A stretch of DNA of 64,000 bases from BOG-908 sp963692875 (GCA_965198755.1 OZ240673.1:3534001-3598000), one strand, 5' to 3'; positions 37,883-48,010 are shown, counted from the first letter of the stretch. Notes: generated by a model not told the origin, from the sequence alone. Made by a program: numbers and translations.

Positions 37883-39223
37883 ATGCCAGCGCTCTTCTTA
37901 CATAATAGCCAAACGCGGAAACGCGAACTGTTCACCCCGGCCGATCCGGGCCACGTGCGCATGTATGTCTGCGGGCCGACCGTCTACGACCTGCCGCATC
38001 TGGGCAACGTGCGCTCAACCGTGGTGTTCGACGTGGTCGCACGGCTGCTGCGCGCACTCTACCCCCGCGTCACCTACGTCCGAAACATCACCGACGTGGA
38101 CGATAAAATCTCCGCACGCGCCGCCGACGCCGGCGAGACCATCGGCGCGCTGACCGCCCGCACCACAGCCGATTTCCACGCCGACATGGCTGCCATCGGC
38201 AACGCAGCACCCGACGTCGAGCCGCGCGCCACCGCCCACGTGCCGGAAATGGTCGCGGTCATCGAAAAACTGATCGCCGGCGGCCACGCCTACGCCGCGG
38301 ACGGCCACGTGCTTTTCGCGGTGGCCAGCTTCGCGCAGTACGGCGCACTGTCCGGCCGCAGCCCGGACGACCTGATCGCCGGCGCCCGCGTGGACGTGGC
38401 CCCCTACAAGCGCGACCCCGGCGACTTCGTGCTGTGGAAGCCCAGCACGCCGGACCTGCCCGGCTGGGACAGCCCGTGGGGACGCGGCCGCCCGGGCTGG
38501 CACATCGAGTGCAGTGCCATGGCCTGGCGCTACCTCGGCGAAGACTTCGACATCCACGGCGGCGGCACCGACCTGCTGTTCCCGCACCACGAGAACGAAC
38601 GCGCGCAAAGCCTGTGCGCCTTTCCCGGTGCGCATTTCGCCCGCGTCTGGCTGCACAACGGCATGCTGCAGGTCGGCGGCGAGAAGATGTCGAAAAGCCT
38701 CGGCAACTTCGCCACCCTGCGCGACGTGCTGGCCCGCGCGCCGGCTGAGGCGATACGCCTGCTGATCCTGCGCACCCACTACCGCGCACTGCTCGACTTC
38801 ACAGATGCGTCCCTGACCGAAGCACGCCGCGAGATGGACCGCTTCTACCGCGCGCTGGAGCACGCCCCCGCCGGCGCGGGCGAGGTGCCGGCAACGGTGC
38901 TCGACGCGCTGTGCGACGACCTGAACACCGCCGGTGCCATTGCCGCGATGCGCAGCCTGGCCGACGAGGCGATCGCAGGGGACGCGCGAGCGGCGGCGGC
39001 CTTGCGCGCGTCCGGCGCGCTGCTCGGCATCCTGCAGGGCTCCGCGGAAGAATGGTTCCGCGGCGGCGGTGCGGACGCGGTGGTGGAGGCGGCCATCGCG
39101 GAACGCTTGCAGGCTCGCCGTGCGCGTGACTTCGCGCGGGCGGACGCGATCCGGCGGGAATTGGCCGAGCAAGGCGTGGTGCTGGAGGACAAGGCCGAGG
39201 GCACGACTTGGCGCAGAGCTTGA
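37883..39223 (+). CDS. cysS: Cysteinyl-tRNA synthetase
   Basis: 446 residues, class I. YVCGPTVYDLPHLGNVR near residue 25 combines a zinc-ligand Cys with the HIGH-type motif, HIECSAMAW and HHENERAQ supply the other zinc ligands, and GGEKMSKSLGNF is the KMSKS motif. Start ATG 37,883, as the product then begins with the usual PALFLHNS. The upstream open frame (from 37,808) is not conserved. Three repeat copies follow. Confidence 0.95.
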   Translation: MPALFLHNSQTRKRELFTPADPGHVRMYVCGPTVYDLPHLGNVRSTVVFDVVARLLRALYPRVTYVRNITDVDDKISARAADAGETIGALTARTTADFHADMAAIGNAAPDVEPRATAHVPEMVAVIEKLIAGGHAYAADGHVLFAVASFAQYGALSGRSPDDLIAGARVDVAPYKRDPGDFVLWKPSTPDLPGWDSPWGRGRPGWHIECSAMAWRYLGEDFDIHGGGTDLLFPHHENERAQSLCAFPGAHFARVWLHNGMLQVGGEKMSKSLGNFATLRDVLARAPAEAIRLLILRTHYRALLDFTDASLTEARREMDRFYRALEHAPAGAGEVPATVLDALCDDLNTAGAIAAMRSLADEAIAGDARAAAALRASGALLGILQGSAEEWFRGGGADAVVEAAIAERLQARRARDFARADAIRRELAEQGVVLEDKAEGTTWRRA

Positions 39224-39241
39224 TGGCAGGGCTCGTCGAAG

Positions 39242-39402
39242 CAGCAAGGAAGGCCTTCTTTTTTGGAAAAAAAGAAGCAAAAAACTTTTGTCCCTGCGCT
39301 GTTCCAGGCCCCTCACTTTTTCCCGGGATGCACGCAAGCTGCCCTAAGCGAAGGAGACAAAAGTTTTTTGGTTCTTTTTTTCAAAAAAGAACTGCTTGCT
39401 TG
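39242..39402 (+). repeat. Two-arm hairpin repeat, copy 19 (variant core)
   Basis: CTTC left arm and GTTC right arm. The core is altered to GCGCTGTTCCAGG and the middle is longer than usual. First of three copies in a row after cysS. Confidence 0.88.
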
Positions 39403-39451
39403 CCTGAGTCAGCCTCAAGGCGCCGGTCGGCTTCGCGAACAACGAAGAAAA

Positions 39452-39586
39452 AAGCAAGGCCTGCTTTTTTGAAAAAAAGCAGCAAAAAACTTTTGTTCCT
39501 GCTGTCGCGGAGGTTTCTGCAAAGCGCGCGCAAGGAAACAAAAGTTTTTTGGTTCTTTTTTTCAAAAAAGAACCGCTTGGCTTGCT
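39452..39586 (+). repeat. Two-arm hairpin repeat, copy 20 (core forward)
   Basis: A near-consensus copy: CTGC left arm, CTGCTGTCGCGG core, GTTC right arm. Confidence 0.94.
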
Positions 39587-39701
39587 TTTTCCCGGTCAAG
39601 ATCGCTGACGATCGGTCTCGCCCAACCAGGCTCTGCCAGCACCTAGAGGCGTCAGATCTGTGTTTCTTTCGCCGCGCGTCGGGGACGCGTGTTGCCTCGA
39701 C

Positions 39702-39760
39702 CGTCCGCGACAGCCGAGGCAAAAGTTCTTTGGTTCTTTTCAAAAAAGAACTGCTTTCTT
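39702..39760 (-). repeat. Single-arm hairpin repeat, copy 20b
   Basis: CCGCGACAGCC core half with one shortened GTTC arm. It ends one base before the trmJ ATG, so the hairpin lies where a ribosome site would be. Confidence 0.88.
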
Positions 39761-39761
39761 C

Positions 39762-40565
39762 ATGACAGGCAAAGACGAAGGCGCCGACCTTCATCCGATC
39801 GGCAACAGCCCTGTGGTCATCCTGGTGCGTCCGCAGCTCGCCGACAACATCGGCGCGGTCGCCCGCGCCATGGCCAATGGCGGCCTGTTCCATTTGCGCC
39901 TGGTGGCACCGCGCGACGGTTGGCCGCAGCCGGCCGCATGGCGCAACGCATCCGGTGCGCAGCGCCTGCTCGAAGCGCTCACCTTGCACGACACCGTGGC
40001 CGACGCCGTGGCCGACCTGCACCGCGTGTTCGCCACTTGTCCGCGGCCGCGCCACATCGTCAAGCCGGTGATGACGGCGCGGGGCGCTGCGGCCGAGTTG
40101 CGTGCGGTCTGTGACCGCGGGCTGCGCTGCGGCCTGCTGTTCGGGCCGGAGCGTGCAGGGCTGGACAACGACGACATGGCGCAGGCCGACACGCTGGTCC
40201 GCTACCCGATGAACCCGGCCTTCACCTCGTTGAACCTGGCGCAGGCGGTGATGGTGATGGCTTACGAGTGGTGGCAGACGGTGGACGAGACGCCGCCGCG
40301 GGCGCTGATGACGAACGAGACGCACGTGGCGGCGAAGGGTACGCTGGAAAACTTCCTGGTCCACCTGATCGACCAGTTGGACGCGTGCGGCTTCCTGCGC
40401 AACGTGCCGAAACGGCCGGGCATGGTGCGCAACCTGCGTCACCTGTTTCAGCGCGGCGAGGTGACGGAGCAGGAGCTGCGCACGCTGCACGGCGTGGTGA
40501 CGGAGCTGGCGGTCGGCCGCCGGCAGAGGGGACGGCTGGAGAAGGACATGGTGGAGGAGGGTTGA
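39762..40565 (+). CDS. trmJ: TrmJ-family tRNA (cytidine/uridine-2'-O-)-methyltransferase
   Basis: 267 residues, SPOUT superfamily. ILVRPQLADNIGAVARAM near the N terminus, LLFGPERAGLDNDD near residue 125 and YPMNPAFTSLNLAQAVMVMAYE are the three knot motifs that bind S-adenosylmethionine. TrmJ methylates position 32 of tRNAs. The C-terminal part (TLENFLVHLIDQLDACGF) fits TrmJ rather than other SPOUT enzymes. ATG 39,762 is one base after a repeat arm and no ribosome site is visible. Confidence 0.86.
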   Translation: MTGKDEGADLHPIGNSPVVILVRPQLADNIGAVARAMANGGLFHLRLVAPRDGWPQPAAWRNASGAQRLLEALTLHDTVADAVADLHRVFATCPRPRHIVKPVMTARGAAAELRAVCDRGLRCGLLFGPERAGLDNDDMAQADTLVRYPMNPAFTSLNLAQAVMVMAYEWWQTVDETPPRALMTNETHVAAKGTLENFLVHLIDQLDACGFLRNVPKRPGMVRNLRHLFQRGEVTEQELRTLHGVVTELAVGRRQRGRLEKDMVEEG

Positions 40566-40600
40566 GGCCAGCGTGCCCAGGCTTCGATTCCAGGGGAGGC

Positions 40601-40687
40601 AAAGCAAGGCCTGCTTTTTTGAAAAAAGCAGCAAAAAACTTTTGTTCCTGCTGTCGCGGAGGTTTCTGCAGCGTGCATCAGGGGAAC
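40601..40687 (+). repeat. Single-arm hairpin repeat, copy 21a
   Basis: CTGC arm with CTGCTGTCGCGG and about 30 further bases. The far arm is missing. Faces copy 21b across 93 bases. Confidence 0.9.
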
Positions 40688-40780
40688 AGAAGCTAGCGAC
40701 GAAGCGCTCGGCTTCTGACGGGTCAACAGTTGTACCCGAAAACCCGAATCTTGGCTCCCCCGGTACACGCCAGCCGACCG

Positions 40781-40841
40781 GTCCGCGACAGCCGCAACAA
40801 AAGCTTTTTGCTCTTTTTCTCGAAAAAGAAGGCCTTGCTTT
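40781..40841 (-). repeat. Single-arm hairpin repeat, copy 21b
   Basis: CCGCGACAGCC with a CTTC arm. With copy 21a it forms a composite of two core-proximal arms facing outward, as if two opposed full copies had lost the DNA between them. Confidence 0.9.
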
Positions 40842-40871
40842 TGCTTTCCCTTCCCCGCCGAACCAGGCGTC

Positions 40872-40877
40872 TATACT
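40872..40877 (+). promoter_or_regulatory. Candidate -10 element upstream of small exported protein
   Basis: TATACT, 5/6 to the sigma-70 consensus, about 190 bases before the ATG at 41,070. No convincing -35 box at the right distance. Confidence 0.3.
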
Positions 40878-41069
40878 TGCTCATGTTGTCCGTAGCCGCC
40901 CACCGGCGGACCGCTCCGCACCACGGAACGAAATCCGGAGAGATGCCCGATTTCGCTGGCCAGACCAGGGCCGGATGGACGAAAGTCGGCCCAGTGAGCT
41001 TGGGTGGACCGCCGCCCCGGGCCGAGACGACGCCGGCGAGATGTTCCAAGCGAACCGAGGAGGACATTC

Positions 41070-41504
41070 ATGAGATCAGCCGTCTCTGCCGGCCTGCTGG
41101 CGATCTGCCTGGCCTCTGCCGCCCACGCGGCCAACGCCGACCATCCTTACAGCAACGTCAACCCGCAAAACGACGCCGGGAACGACACCGGGGATGCCCG
41201 TGTGGACGCGCTGAACCAGGCGCAGTTGAACGGCGGCTACCGGGTCGGGCCGCGTGCCCCGTCCGGTCCGGGCTATGGCATTCCCGGCTACGGCGGGGCG
41301 GATCCGCGCGCCAGCTACGCCGCACCGGGCTACGGGTACGCGCCACCGGGCTACGGCGCCGCGCGGCCTGCCTACGCGCGGCCCTATTATCCGCAAGCCT
41401 ATCCGTATCCGCCGGCCTATCCATACCCGCCGCCGTACTACCGGCCGCCGGTATATGCGCCACCCGCCTACGCGCCGCCGCCAGGATATTACCCGCCCTA
41501 CTGA
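41070..41504 (+). CDS. Exported Pro/Tyr/Gly-rich protein
   Basis: 144 residues. A signal peptide of about 20 residues (ASAAHA) is followed by a polar segment and then a tail of PPGYG, YAPP and YPYPP units from about residue 65 to the end. Such low-complexity tails occur in cell-surface or periplasmic proteins of uncertain role. GAGGAGGA (41,056-41,063) is a strong ribosome site for this ATG. Convergent with the small exported protein at 41,550-41,783. Confidence 0.75.
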   Translation: MRSAVSAGLLAICLASAAHAANADHPYSNVNPQNDAGNDTGDARVDALNQAQLNGGYRVGPRAPSGPGYGIPGYGGADPRASYAAPGYGYAPPGYGAARPAYARPYYPQAYPYPPAYPYPPPYYRPPVYAPPAYAPPPGYYPPY

Positions 41505-41549
41505 GGCGGCAGCGGCCGGCTGGGGACGATCCCAACCGGCCTCACGCCA

Positions 41550-41783
41550 CTAGCGGGGGACCGAGGCTTCCGAGGCGGCTGCATCGGCGGCGTGCGAGGC
41601 GACCGCGGCCTTGTGGTAGTTGCCGTGACGCGCCGCCCTGCGTGCCACCTTGCGGTCGTGGTGGGCGATGGCGGCGTTGGTGGCAGGGTTCGCCTCCGGA
41701 CCTGCAGGCGGTGCCACCGGCTGGGCTAAAGCGGGCAGCGCGATCACGCCGGCAATCATCGCGGCGATCAGTGTGGTCTTCAT
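41550..41783 (-). CDS. Small exported protein (77 aa)
   Basis: The signal peptide KTTLIAAMIAGVIALPALA is followed by a short Ala/His/Arg-rich mature chain (HHDRKVARRAARHGNYHKA). Probably periplasmic and basic. No family recognised. A ribosome-like GGACG lies just upstream of ATG 41,783. It could be a small stress-inducible protein, but nothing in the sequence settles this. Confidence 0.65.
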   Translation of the reverse strand: MKTTLIAAMIAGVIALPALAQPVAPPAGPEANPATNAAIAHHDRKVARRAARHGNYHKAAVASHAADAAASEASVPR

Positions 41784-42022
41784 GGTGAGCGTCCTTTAAG
41801 CAGTTTGCGGGTTGCGGGCACAATTGGCAGTCGACCACGCAATCGAGGCGTCCAGGCACCACCGACGGCGAAAGTGTTGCAGCGTAGTAAGGAACTTGCA
41901 AGCCTGTCGCACTGCCTGGGACGTCTGTGCCGGGCCAAGTAACGAAGCGTAAGCGCGCGTGTCTGGCCAGGCGAACGGGCCCACATCAGCATGAGATGTT
42001 TCTGCTTACCTGGAGGATTTGT

Positions 42023-42634
42023 ATGTCGAGGATGCCGTTGTTGGGACTGCTGGGGGGCATACTGGCGTTGGGCGGCTGCGCGGCTGCTGTGACGCCCGTC
42101 GTGGCCCTGCCGTCGCCCACCAAGGATCCGCAGGCGTTCCGTGCCGACGAGACGGAGTGCAGGAGAGAGGCCGCGACGGCGGCAAACCCGGGCGCTGCGC
42201 AGGCTGGCGCTGCACAGACGGCACCGAGCATGGGCAACACCAACGCGCAATGGCAGCGCTACTTCGCCAGCTACACGCAGTGCGAGGCGGCGCGCGGCAA
42301 CGCTGTGCAGCCGGTGCCGTGGACCGGCGCCTACGCGACGTATCTCGGATACCCGGCGACCGTCGGCTACGGTTTTGGCTACGGAGGCGGATACGGCTAC
42401 GGCTCTCCGTATGGGTTCGGCGGCGGGTATGGGTTCGGCGGCTATGGGTTCGGGTACGACTACCCGTTCTTCTACCCCGGTTTCGTCGGATTCTATGGCG
42501 CCGGGTTCGGCTACGGCCGCTTCGGTGGTGGCTTCGGTCATTACGGCGGCGGGTTTGGCGGCGGCGGCCACTTCGGTGGTGGTGGTGGTGGCGGTGGCGG
42601 CGGACATTTCGGCGGTGGCAGCTTCCACCACTGA
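42023..42634 (+). CDS. Glycine-rich lipoprotein
   Basis: 203 residues. The lipobox LALGGC near residue 19 marks signal-peptidase II cleavage and lipid anchoring. The middle carries FRADETECRREA and FASYTQCEAARGN, resembling small outer-membrane glycine-zipper lipoproteins. The last 90 residues are YGFGYGGG and FGGGG repeats ending in SFHH. TGGAGG (42,011-42,016) fixes the ATG at 42,023. Function unknown. Confidence 0.75.
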   Translation: MSRMPLLGLLGGILALGGCAAAVTPVVALPSPTKDPQAFRADETECRREAATAANPGAAQAGAAQTAPSMGNTNAQWQRYFASYTQCEAARGNAVQPVPWTGAYATYLGYPATVGYGFGYGGGYGYGSPYGFGGGYGFGGYGFGYDYPFFYPGFVGFYGAGFGYGRFGGGFGHYGGGFGGGGHFGGGGGGGGGGHFGGGSFHH

Positions 42635-42660
42635 CGCGCACAGCGAACCTGCCGGGTGGG

Positions 42661-42682
42661 CCATCTGTCTTTGGACAGATGG
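42661..42682 (-). terminator. Hairpin directly 3' of tRNA-Val
   Basis: CCATCTGTC (42,661-42,669) and GACAGATGG (42,674-42,682) pair perfectly across a 4-base loop, immediately after the tRNA on the minus strand. No T-run follows, so it may be a processing signal rather than a classic terminator. Confidence 0.5.
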
Positions 42683-42754
42683 TGGGCGCGACAGGGATTG
42701 AACCTGTGACCCCCGCCGTGTGAAGGCGATGCTCTACCGCTGAGCTACGCGCCC
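42683..42754 (-). tRNA. tRNA-Val (anticodon CAC)
   Basis: All four arms fold: acceptor GGGCGCG/CGCGCCC, D arm GCTC/GAGC, anticodon stem TCGCC/GGCGG with loop TTCACAC, and T arm ACAGG/CCTGT around TTCAATC. The CCA end is not encoded. It reads codon GUG. Confidence 0.96.
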
Positions 42755-42789
42755 GGCCTGGTCGGAGCGGGTGTTTAGCTAGGCAAGAG

Positions 42790-42931
42790 CAAGGAAGGCA
42801 AGGCCTTCTTTTTTTGAAAAAAAAGAAGCAAAAAAACTTTGACTGCGCTGTCGCGTGATCACCGGCGAGCGCGCGACGGCGGAAGTAAAAGTCTTTTTGG
42901 TTCTTTTTCTCAAAAAAGAACCGCTTGCTTC
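42790..42931 (+). repeat. Two-arm hairpin repeat, copy 22 (core forward)
   Basis: CTTC left arm with an extra T/A pair, GCGCTGTCGCG core, GTTC right arm. Lies between tRNA-Val and the thiolase gene. Confidence 0.92.
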
Positions 42932-42935
42932 TGTG

Positions 42936-44138
<1,203 letters not shown>

Positions 44139-44146
44139 GCGTGATC

Positions 44147-44797
44147 CTAGCGCGGCATGGTCCGGGCGAGCTGCTTGGAGAACGGCTTGCGGCCGCGCTT
44201 CTTGCCGCCGGGAATATCGAGCACTTCCTCGGCCTGCGGTTCGGCCGCACGGCCGGGGAACTTGGCAAACACCGAGGCGGCGGTGTGCTCTGCGCGGCGG
44301 CTCTTCTCGCGCGGCTCGCGCGCCTGCACCGGCTCGGCTGCTGCTTCGGGCAGCGCTTCCTCGACGACCTCCTCCTCCTCAACGGCCTCTTCGGCCTGCT
44401 TGCGGCCCAGCCCGAGCTGCTTGGCCAGGCGAGACCGATGCTCGGCGTAGTTCGGCGCAACCATCGGGTAGTCGGCCGGCAGTCCCCATTTTTCCCTGTA
44501 TTGGTCTGGCGACAAGCCGAACGTGGAGCGGAGGTGGCGCTTGAGCGTCTTCAGCTTGCGGCCATCCTCGAGACAGATGATGTAGTCGGGAAAGATCGAG
44601 CGCTTGGCGGAGACGAACGGCTGCTGCTTCTCGACCGGCGCGGGCGCCGGTTCCTGGCCCACGGCCTTGAGCGCGCCGTAGACCTGTTCGATGAGGCTGG
44701 ACAGGCTGGCGGATTGCACCTGGTTCTTGCCGACATGAGCGGAAACGATCTGGGTGGTGAGTTCAAGCAGTGTCTTGTTCTGAACTTCGGTCGACAT
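44147..44797 (-). CDS. mucR: MucR/Ros-family transcriptional regulator with C-terminal AT-hook-like motif
   Basis: 216 residues. The zinc-finger domain (about 70-115) reads CLEDGRKLKTLKRHLRSTFGL, in which the second Cys of the usual finger is Asp. An acidic linker (EEAVEEEEVVEEALPE) leads to a C-terminal GGKKRGRKPF, which resembles an AT-hook. Standard MucR proteins are about 140-150 residues and lack this tail. MucR proteins are global silencers of AT-rich DNA. ATG at 44,797; the frame upstream is not conserved. Divergent from liuA. Confidence 0.86.
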   Translation of the reverse strand: MSTEVQNKTLLELTTQIVSAHVGKNQVQSASLSSLIEQVYGALKAVGQEPAPAPVEKQQPFVSAKRSIFPDYIICLEDGRKLKTLKRHLRSTFGLSPDQYREKWGLPADYPMVAPNYAEHRSRLAKQLGLGRKQAEEAVEEEEVVEEALPEAAAEPVQAREPREKSRRAEHTAASVFAKFPGRAAEPQAEEVLDIPGGKKRGRKPFSKQLARTMPR

Positions 44798-44926
44798 GGT
44801 TTTCTTCACTAGTCTTACGCGAAGACAGTAGTCCCGATTCTCATTAAAGCACAAGTGCTGCAGCAGCGTAGAGGACTTCCGCCGGGCGTGAAACTACCGT
44901 AAGCCAGTAGCAAAACCGGAGCTGAA

Positions 44927-46099
44927 ATGCCAAGCAACGCGATGCCCACCCTGGAATTCGACCTGGGCGAGACGGCCGACATGCTGCGTCACGCAGTCGC
45001 CGGTTTCGCCGCAGACGAGATTGCGCCGCGCGCCGCGAGCATCGACCGCGACAACGACTTTCCAGCCGATCTGTGGCGCAAGATGGGCGATTTGGGCGTG
45101 CTTGGCGTGACAGTCGACGCCGAGTACGGCGGCGCCGGCATGGGCTACCTCGAACACGTCATCGCGATGGAGGAGATCAGCCGGGCCAGCGCTTCGGTTG
45201 GCTTGAGCTACGGTGCGCACAGCAACCTTTGCGTCAACCAGATCTTCCGCAACGGCACGCCGGCGCAGAAGCAGACCTACCTTCCCAAGCTGATCGCCGG
45301 CGAGCACGTGGGCGCGTTGGCGATGAGCGAGCCTGGCGCCGGGTCCGACGTGATCAGCATGACGTTGCGTGCCGAACGGCGCGGCGACCGCTTCGTGCTG
45401 AACGGCAGCAAGATGTGGATCACCAACGGTCCGGAAGCAGACGTGCTGGTGGTGTACGCCAAGACCGACCCGGCCGCCGGCTCGCGCGGGGTGACGGCTT
45501 TCCTGGTCGAGCGCGGCATGGAAGGCTACTCGGTGGCGCAGAAGCTGGACAAGCTGGGCATGCGCGGCAGCAACACCGGCGAGCTGGTGTTTGCCGATTG
45601 CGAGGTGCCGGAAGAGAACATCCTTGGCGGCCTGGGAGCTGGCGCGCGCGTGCTGATGAGCGGGCTGGATTACGAGCGCGCGGTGCTGGCTGCCGGGCCA
45701 CTCGGCATCATGCAGGCCTGCATGGACGTGGTGCTGCCCTACGTGCACGAGCGCAAACAGTTCGGCCAGGCGATCGGCGAGTTCCAGCTTATGCAAGGCA
45801 AGCTTGCCGACATGTACGTGACGATGAACGCAGCGCGCGCCTACGTGTATGCGGTGGCCAAGGCGTGCGACCGCGGCCAGACCAGCCGCAAGGATGCGGC
45901 CGGCGCGATCCTGTACGCCGCCGAGCGCGCCACCTGGATGGCGCTGGAAGCGATCCAATGCCTGGGCGGCAACGGCTACATCAACGACTATCCGACCGGA
46001 CGCCTGCTGCGCGACGCGAAGCTGTACGAGATCGGCGCCGGCACGAGCGAGATCCGCCGCATGCTGATCGGCCGCGAGTTGTTTGCGGAGTCCGCGTGA
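44927..46099 (+). CDS. liuA: Isovaleryl-CoA dehydrogenase
   Basis: 390 residues, acyl-CoA dehydrogenase family. It oxidises isovaleryl-CoA to 3-methylcrotonyl-CoA in leucine breakdown. The catalytic Glu lies in GLDYERAVLAAG (near residue 250), the position used by isovaleryl-CoA dehydrogenases, while the usual C-terminal Glu is absent (YEIGAGTSEIRR). FAD site: AMSEPGAGSD, WITNG. GGAG sits 8 bases before the ATG. Methylcrotonyl-CoA carboxylase subunits follow, separated by repeat copies. Confidence 0.93.
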   Translation: MPSNAMPTLEFDLGETADMLRHAVAGFAADEIAPRAASIDRDNDFPADLWRKMGDLGVLGVTVDAEYGGAGMGYLEHVIAMEEISRASASVGLSYGAHSNLCVNQIFRNGTPAQKQTYLPKLIAGEHVGALAMSEPGAGSDVISMTLRAERRGDRFVLNGSKMWITNGPEADVLVVYAKTDPAAGSRGVTAFLVERGMEGYSVAQKLDKLGMRGSNTGELVFADCEVPEENILGGLGAGARVLMSGLDYERAVLAAGPLGIMQACMDVVLPYVHERKQFGQAIGEFQLMQGKLADMYVTMNAARAYVYAVAKACDRGQTSRKDAAGAILYAAERATWMALEAIQCLGGNGYINDYPTGRLLRDAKLYEIGAGTSEIRRMLIGRELFAESA

Positions 46100-46230
46100 A
46101 GCAAGGCCGCTTTGTTGAAAAAAGCAGCAAAAAACGTTTGTCCCTGCTGTCGCGGAAGTTCCTCCAGCGCCCGCCCAAAGAAACAAAAGTTTTTTGGTTC
46201 TTTTTTTCAAAAAAGAACCGCTTTCTTTCT
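46099..46230 (+). repeat. Two-arm hairpin repeat, copy 23 (core forward)
   Basis: Begins in the liuA stop codon. The left CTGC arm is partly decayed, the core is intact, and the right arm is GTTC type. Lies inside the liu cluster. Confidence 0.92.
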
Positions 46231-46244
46231 CCGGACACCTGTAA

Positions 46245-47852
46245 ATGCCGCAACTAGACACAGCGATCAACAGCGCCTCGCCAAGCTTCAAGGCAGGTCA
46301 GGCGGCCATGCAAGCGCTGGTAGCGGACTTGCGCACCTTAGCCGCCAAGGTGTGCGAAGGCGGCGGCGAGGTGTCACGCCGCCGGCACGTCGGCCGCGGC
46401 AAGTTGCTGCCGCGCGACCGCGTCTACACGCTGCTCGATCCCGGCACGCCGTTCCTCGAGGTGGGACAGCTCGCAGCCCATGGCATGTATGGCGGCGAGG
46501 TTCCATCGGCCGGTGTGATTAGCGGGGTGGGCCAGGTGTCCGGCCGGCAATGCATGGTGGTGGCCAACGACGCCACGGTGAAAGGCGGCACCTACTATCC
46601 GCTGACAGTAAAGAAGCACTTGCGCGCGCAGGAGATTGCCGCGGCAAACCGGCTGCCCTGCGTCTACCTGGTGGACAGCGGCGGCGCCAACTTGCCAAAC
46701 CAGGACGAGGTTTTCCCCGACCGCGACCATTTCGGCCGCATCTTCTACAACCAGGCGCAGATGTCTGCCGCCGGCATCGCACAGATCGCTGTGGTGATGG
46801 GGTCGTGCACCGCAGGCGGCGCCTACGTGCCGGCAATGTGCGACGAGAGCATCATCGTGCGCAACCAGGGCACCATCTTCCTCGCCGGCCCGCCGCTGGT
46901 GCGTGCGGCCACCGGCGAGGTTGTCAGCGCGGAGGATCTGGGCGGCGGCGACCTGCACAGCCGCACCTCCGGCGTCACCGACCACCTGGCAGAGAACGAC
47001 CACCACGCGTTGGGCATCGCGCGGCGCATCGTGGGCAACCTCAACACCAGCAAACCCGCGCAGATGGATTTGCGCGCGCCGGTTCCACCCCTGTACGACG
47101 CGCGCGAGCTGTACGGCGTGGTCCCGGCAGACCGCCGCACACCGTTCGACATACGCGAGGTGATCGCGCGCATCGTCGACGGATCGGTGCTCGACGAGTT
47201 CAAGCAACTCTACGGGCCCACGCTGGTGACCGGCTTCGCACGCGTCTGCGGCTACCCCGTGGGCATCGTGGCCAACAACGGCATCCTGTTCGGGCAGAGC
47301 GCACAAAAGGGGGCACATTTCATCGAGCTATGCGCGCAACGGCGCATACCTCTGGTGTTCCTGCAAAACATCACCGGCTTCATGGTGGGGCAGAAATACG
47401 AGGCTGCGGGCATCGCAAAGGACGGCGCCAAGATGGTCACCGCGGTGGCCACTGCCAACGTGCCGAAGTTCACCGTCGTGGTGGGCGGCAGCTTCGGTGC
47501 CGGCAATTACGGCATGTGCGGGCGGGCCTACTCGCCGCGCTTCCTGTGGATGTGGCCAAACGCGCGCATCTCGGTGATGGGCGGCACACAGGCGGCGAGC
47601 GTGCTGGCACAGGTGCGGCGCGACGCGATAGAAGCGCGCGGCGAGACGTGGGCGGCCGCCGACGAGGCAGCCTTCCGCGCGCTGATCGAGGCGCAGTACG
47701 AGACGCAAGGGCACCCTTATTACGCCAGCGCGCGGCTTTGGGATGACGGCATCATAGATCCAGTGGACACAAGGCGTGTTTTGGGGCTGGCGATCTCGGC
47801 GAGCTTGAACGCGCCGCAGGAGGACACGCGGTTTGGCGTGTTTCGGATGTGA
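46245..47852 (+). CDS. liuB: Methylcrotonyl-CoA carboxylase beta subunit (carboxyltransferase)
   Basis: 535 residues of the crotonase-like carboxyltransferase fold. Markers are GGTYYPLTVKKHLRAQEIA, DSGGANLPNQDEVFPDRDHFGRIFYNQ (read around residue 145) and GGSFGAGNYGMCGRAY. This pattern separates it from propionyl-CoA carboxylase. It transfers the carboxyl from biotin to 3-methylcrotonyl-CoA. ATG at 46,245, 15 bases after a repeat copy. The alpha subunit gene follows. Confidence 0.94.
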   Translation: MPQLDTAINSASPSFKAGQAAMQALVADLRTLAAKVCEGGGEVSRRRHVGRGKLLPRDRVYTLLDPGTPFLEVGQLAAHGMYGGEVPSAGVISGVGQVSGRQCMVVANDATVKGGTYYPLTVKKHLRAQEIAAANRLPCVYLVDSGGANLPNQDEVFPDRDHFGRIFYNQAQMSAAGIAQIAVVMGSCTAGGAYVPAMCDESIIVRNQGTIFLAGPPLVRAATGEVVSAEDLGGGDLHSRTSGVTDHLAENDHHALGIARRIVGNLNTSKPAQMDLRAPVPPLYDARELYGVVPADRRTPFDIREVIARIVDGSVLDEFKQLYGPTLVTGFARVCGYPVGIVANNGILFGQSAQKGAHFIELCAQRRIPLVFLQNITGFMVGQKYEAAGIAKDGAKMVTAVATANVPKFTVVVGGSFGAGNYGMCGRAYSPRFLWMWPNARISVMGGTQAASVLAQVRRDAIEARGETWAAADEAAFRALIEAQYETQGHPYYASARLWDDGIIDPVDTRRVLGLAISASLNAPQEDTRFGVFRM

Positions 47853-47854
47853 AA

Positions 47855-48005
47855 GAAAGCAAGCAGTTCTTTTGCGAAAAAAAGAACCAAAAAACTTTTG
47901 TCCTCTGGGGGTATGGGCTGGTGACACGTGTTGTTCCAGCTGTCCGCGACAGCGCAGAGCAAAGTTTTTTTGCTTCTTTTTTTTCAAAAAAAGAAGTGCT
48001 TGCTT
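47855..48005 (-). repeat. Two-arm hairpin repeat, copy 24 (core reverse)
   Basis: Begins three bases after the liuB stop codon. GTTC left arm, CCGCGACAGC, then a CTTC right arm with longer T and A runs. Ends 6 bases before the liuD ATG. Confidence 0.92.
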
Positions 48006-48010
48006 AGCCC

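Noticed and set aside
39242..39760. CRISPR array (three related repeats in a row)
   Set aside because: Units are about 140 bp palindromes in mixed orientation, with no regular spacers or cas genes.
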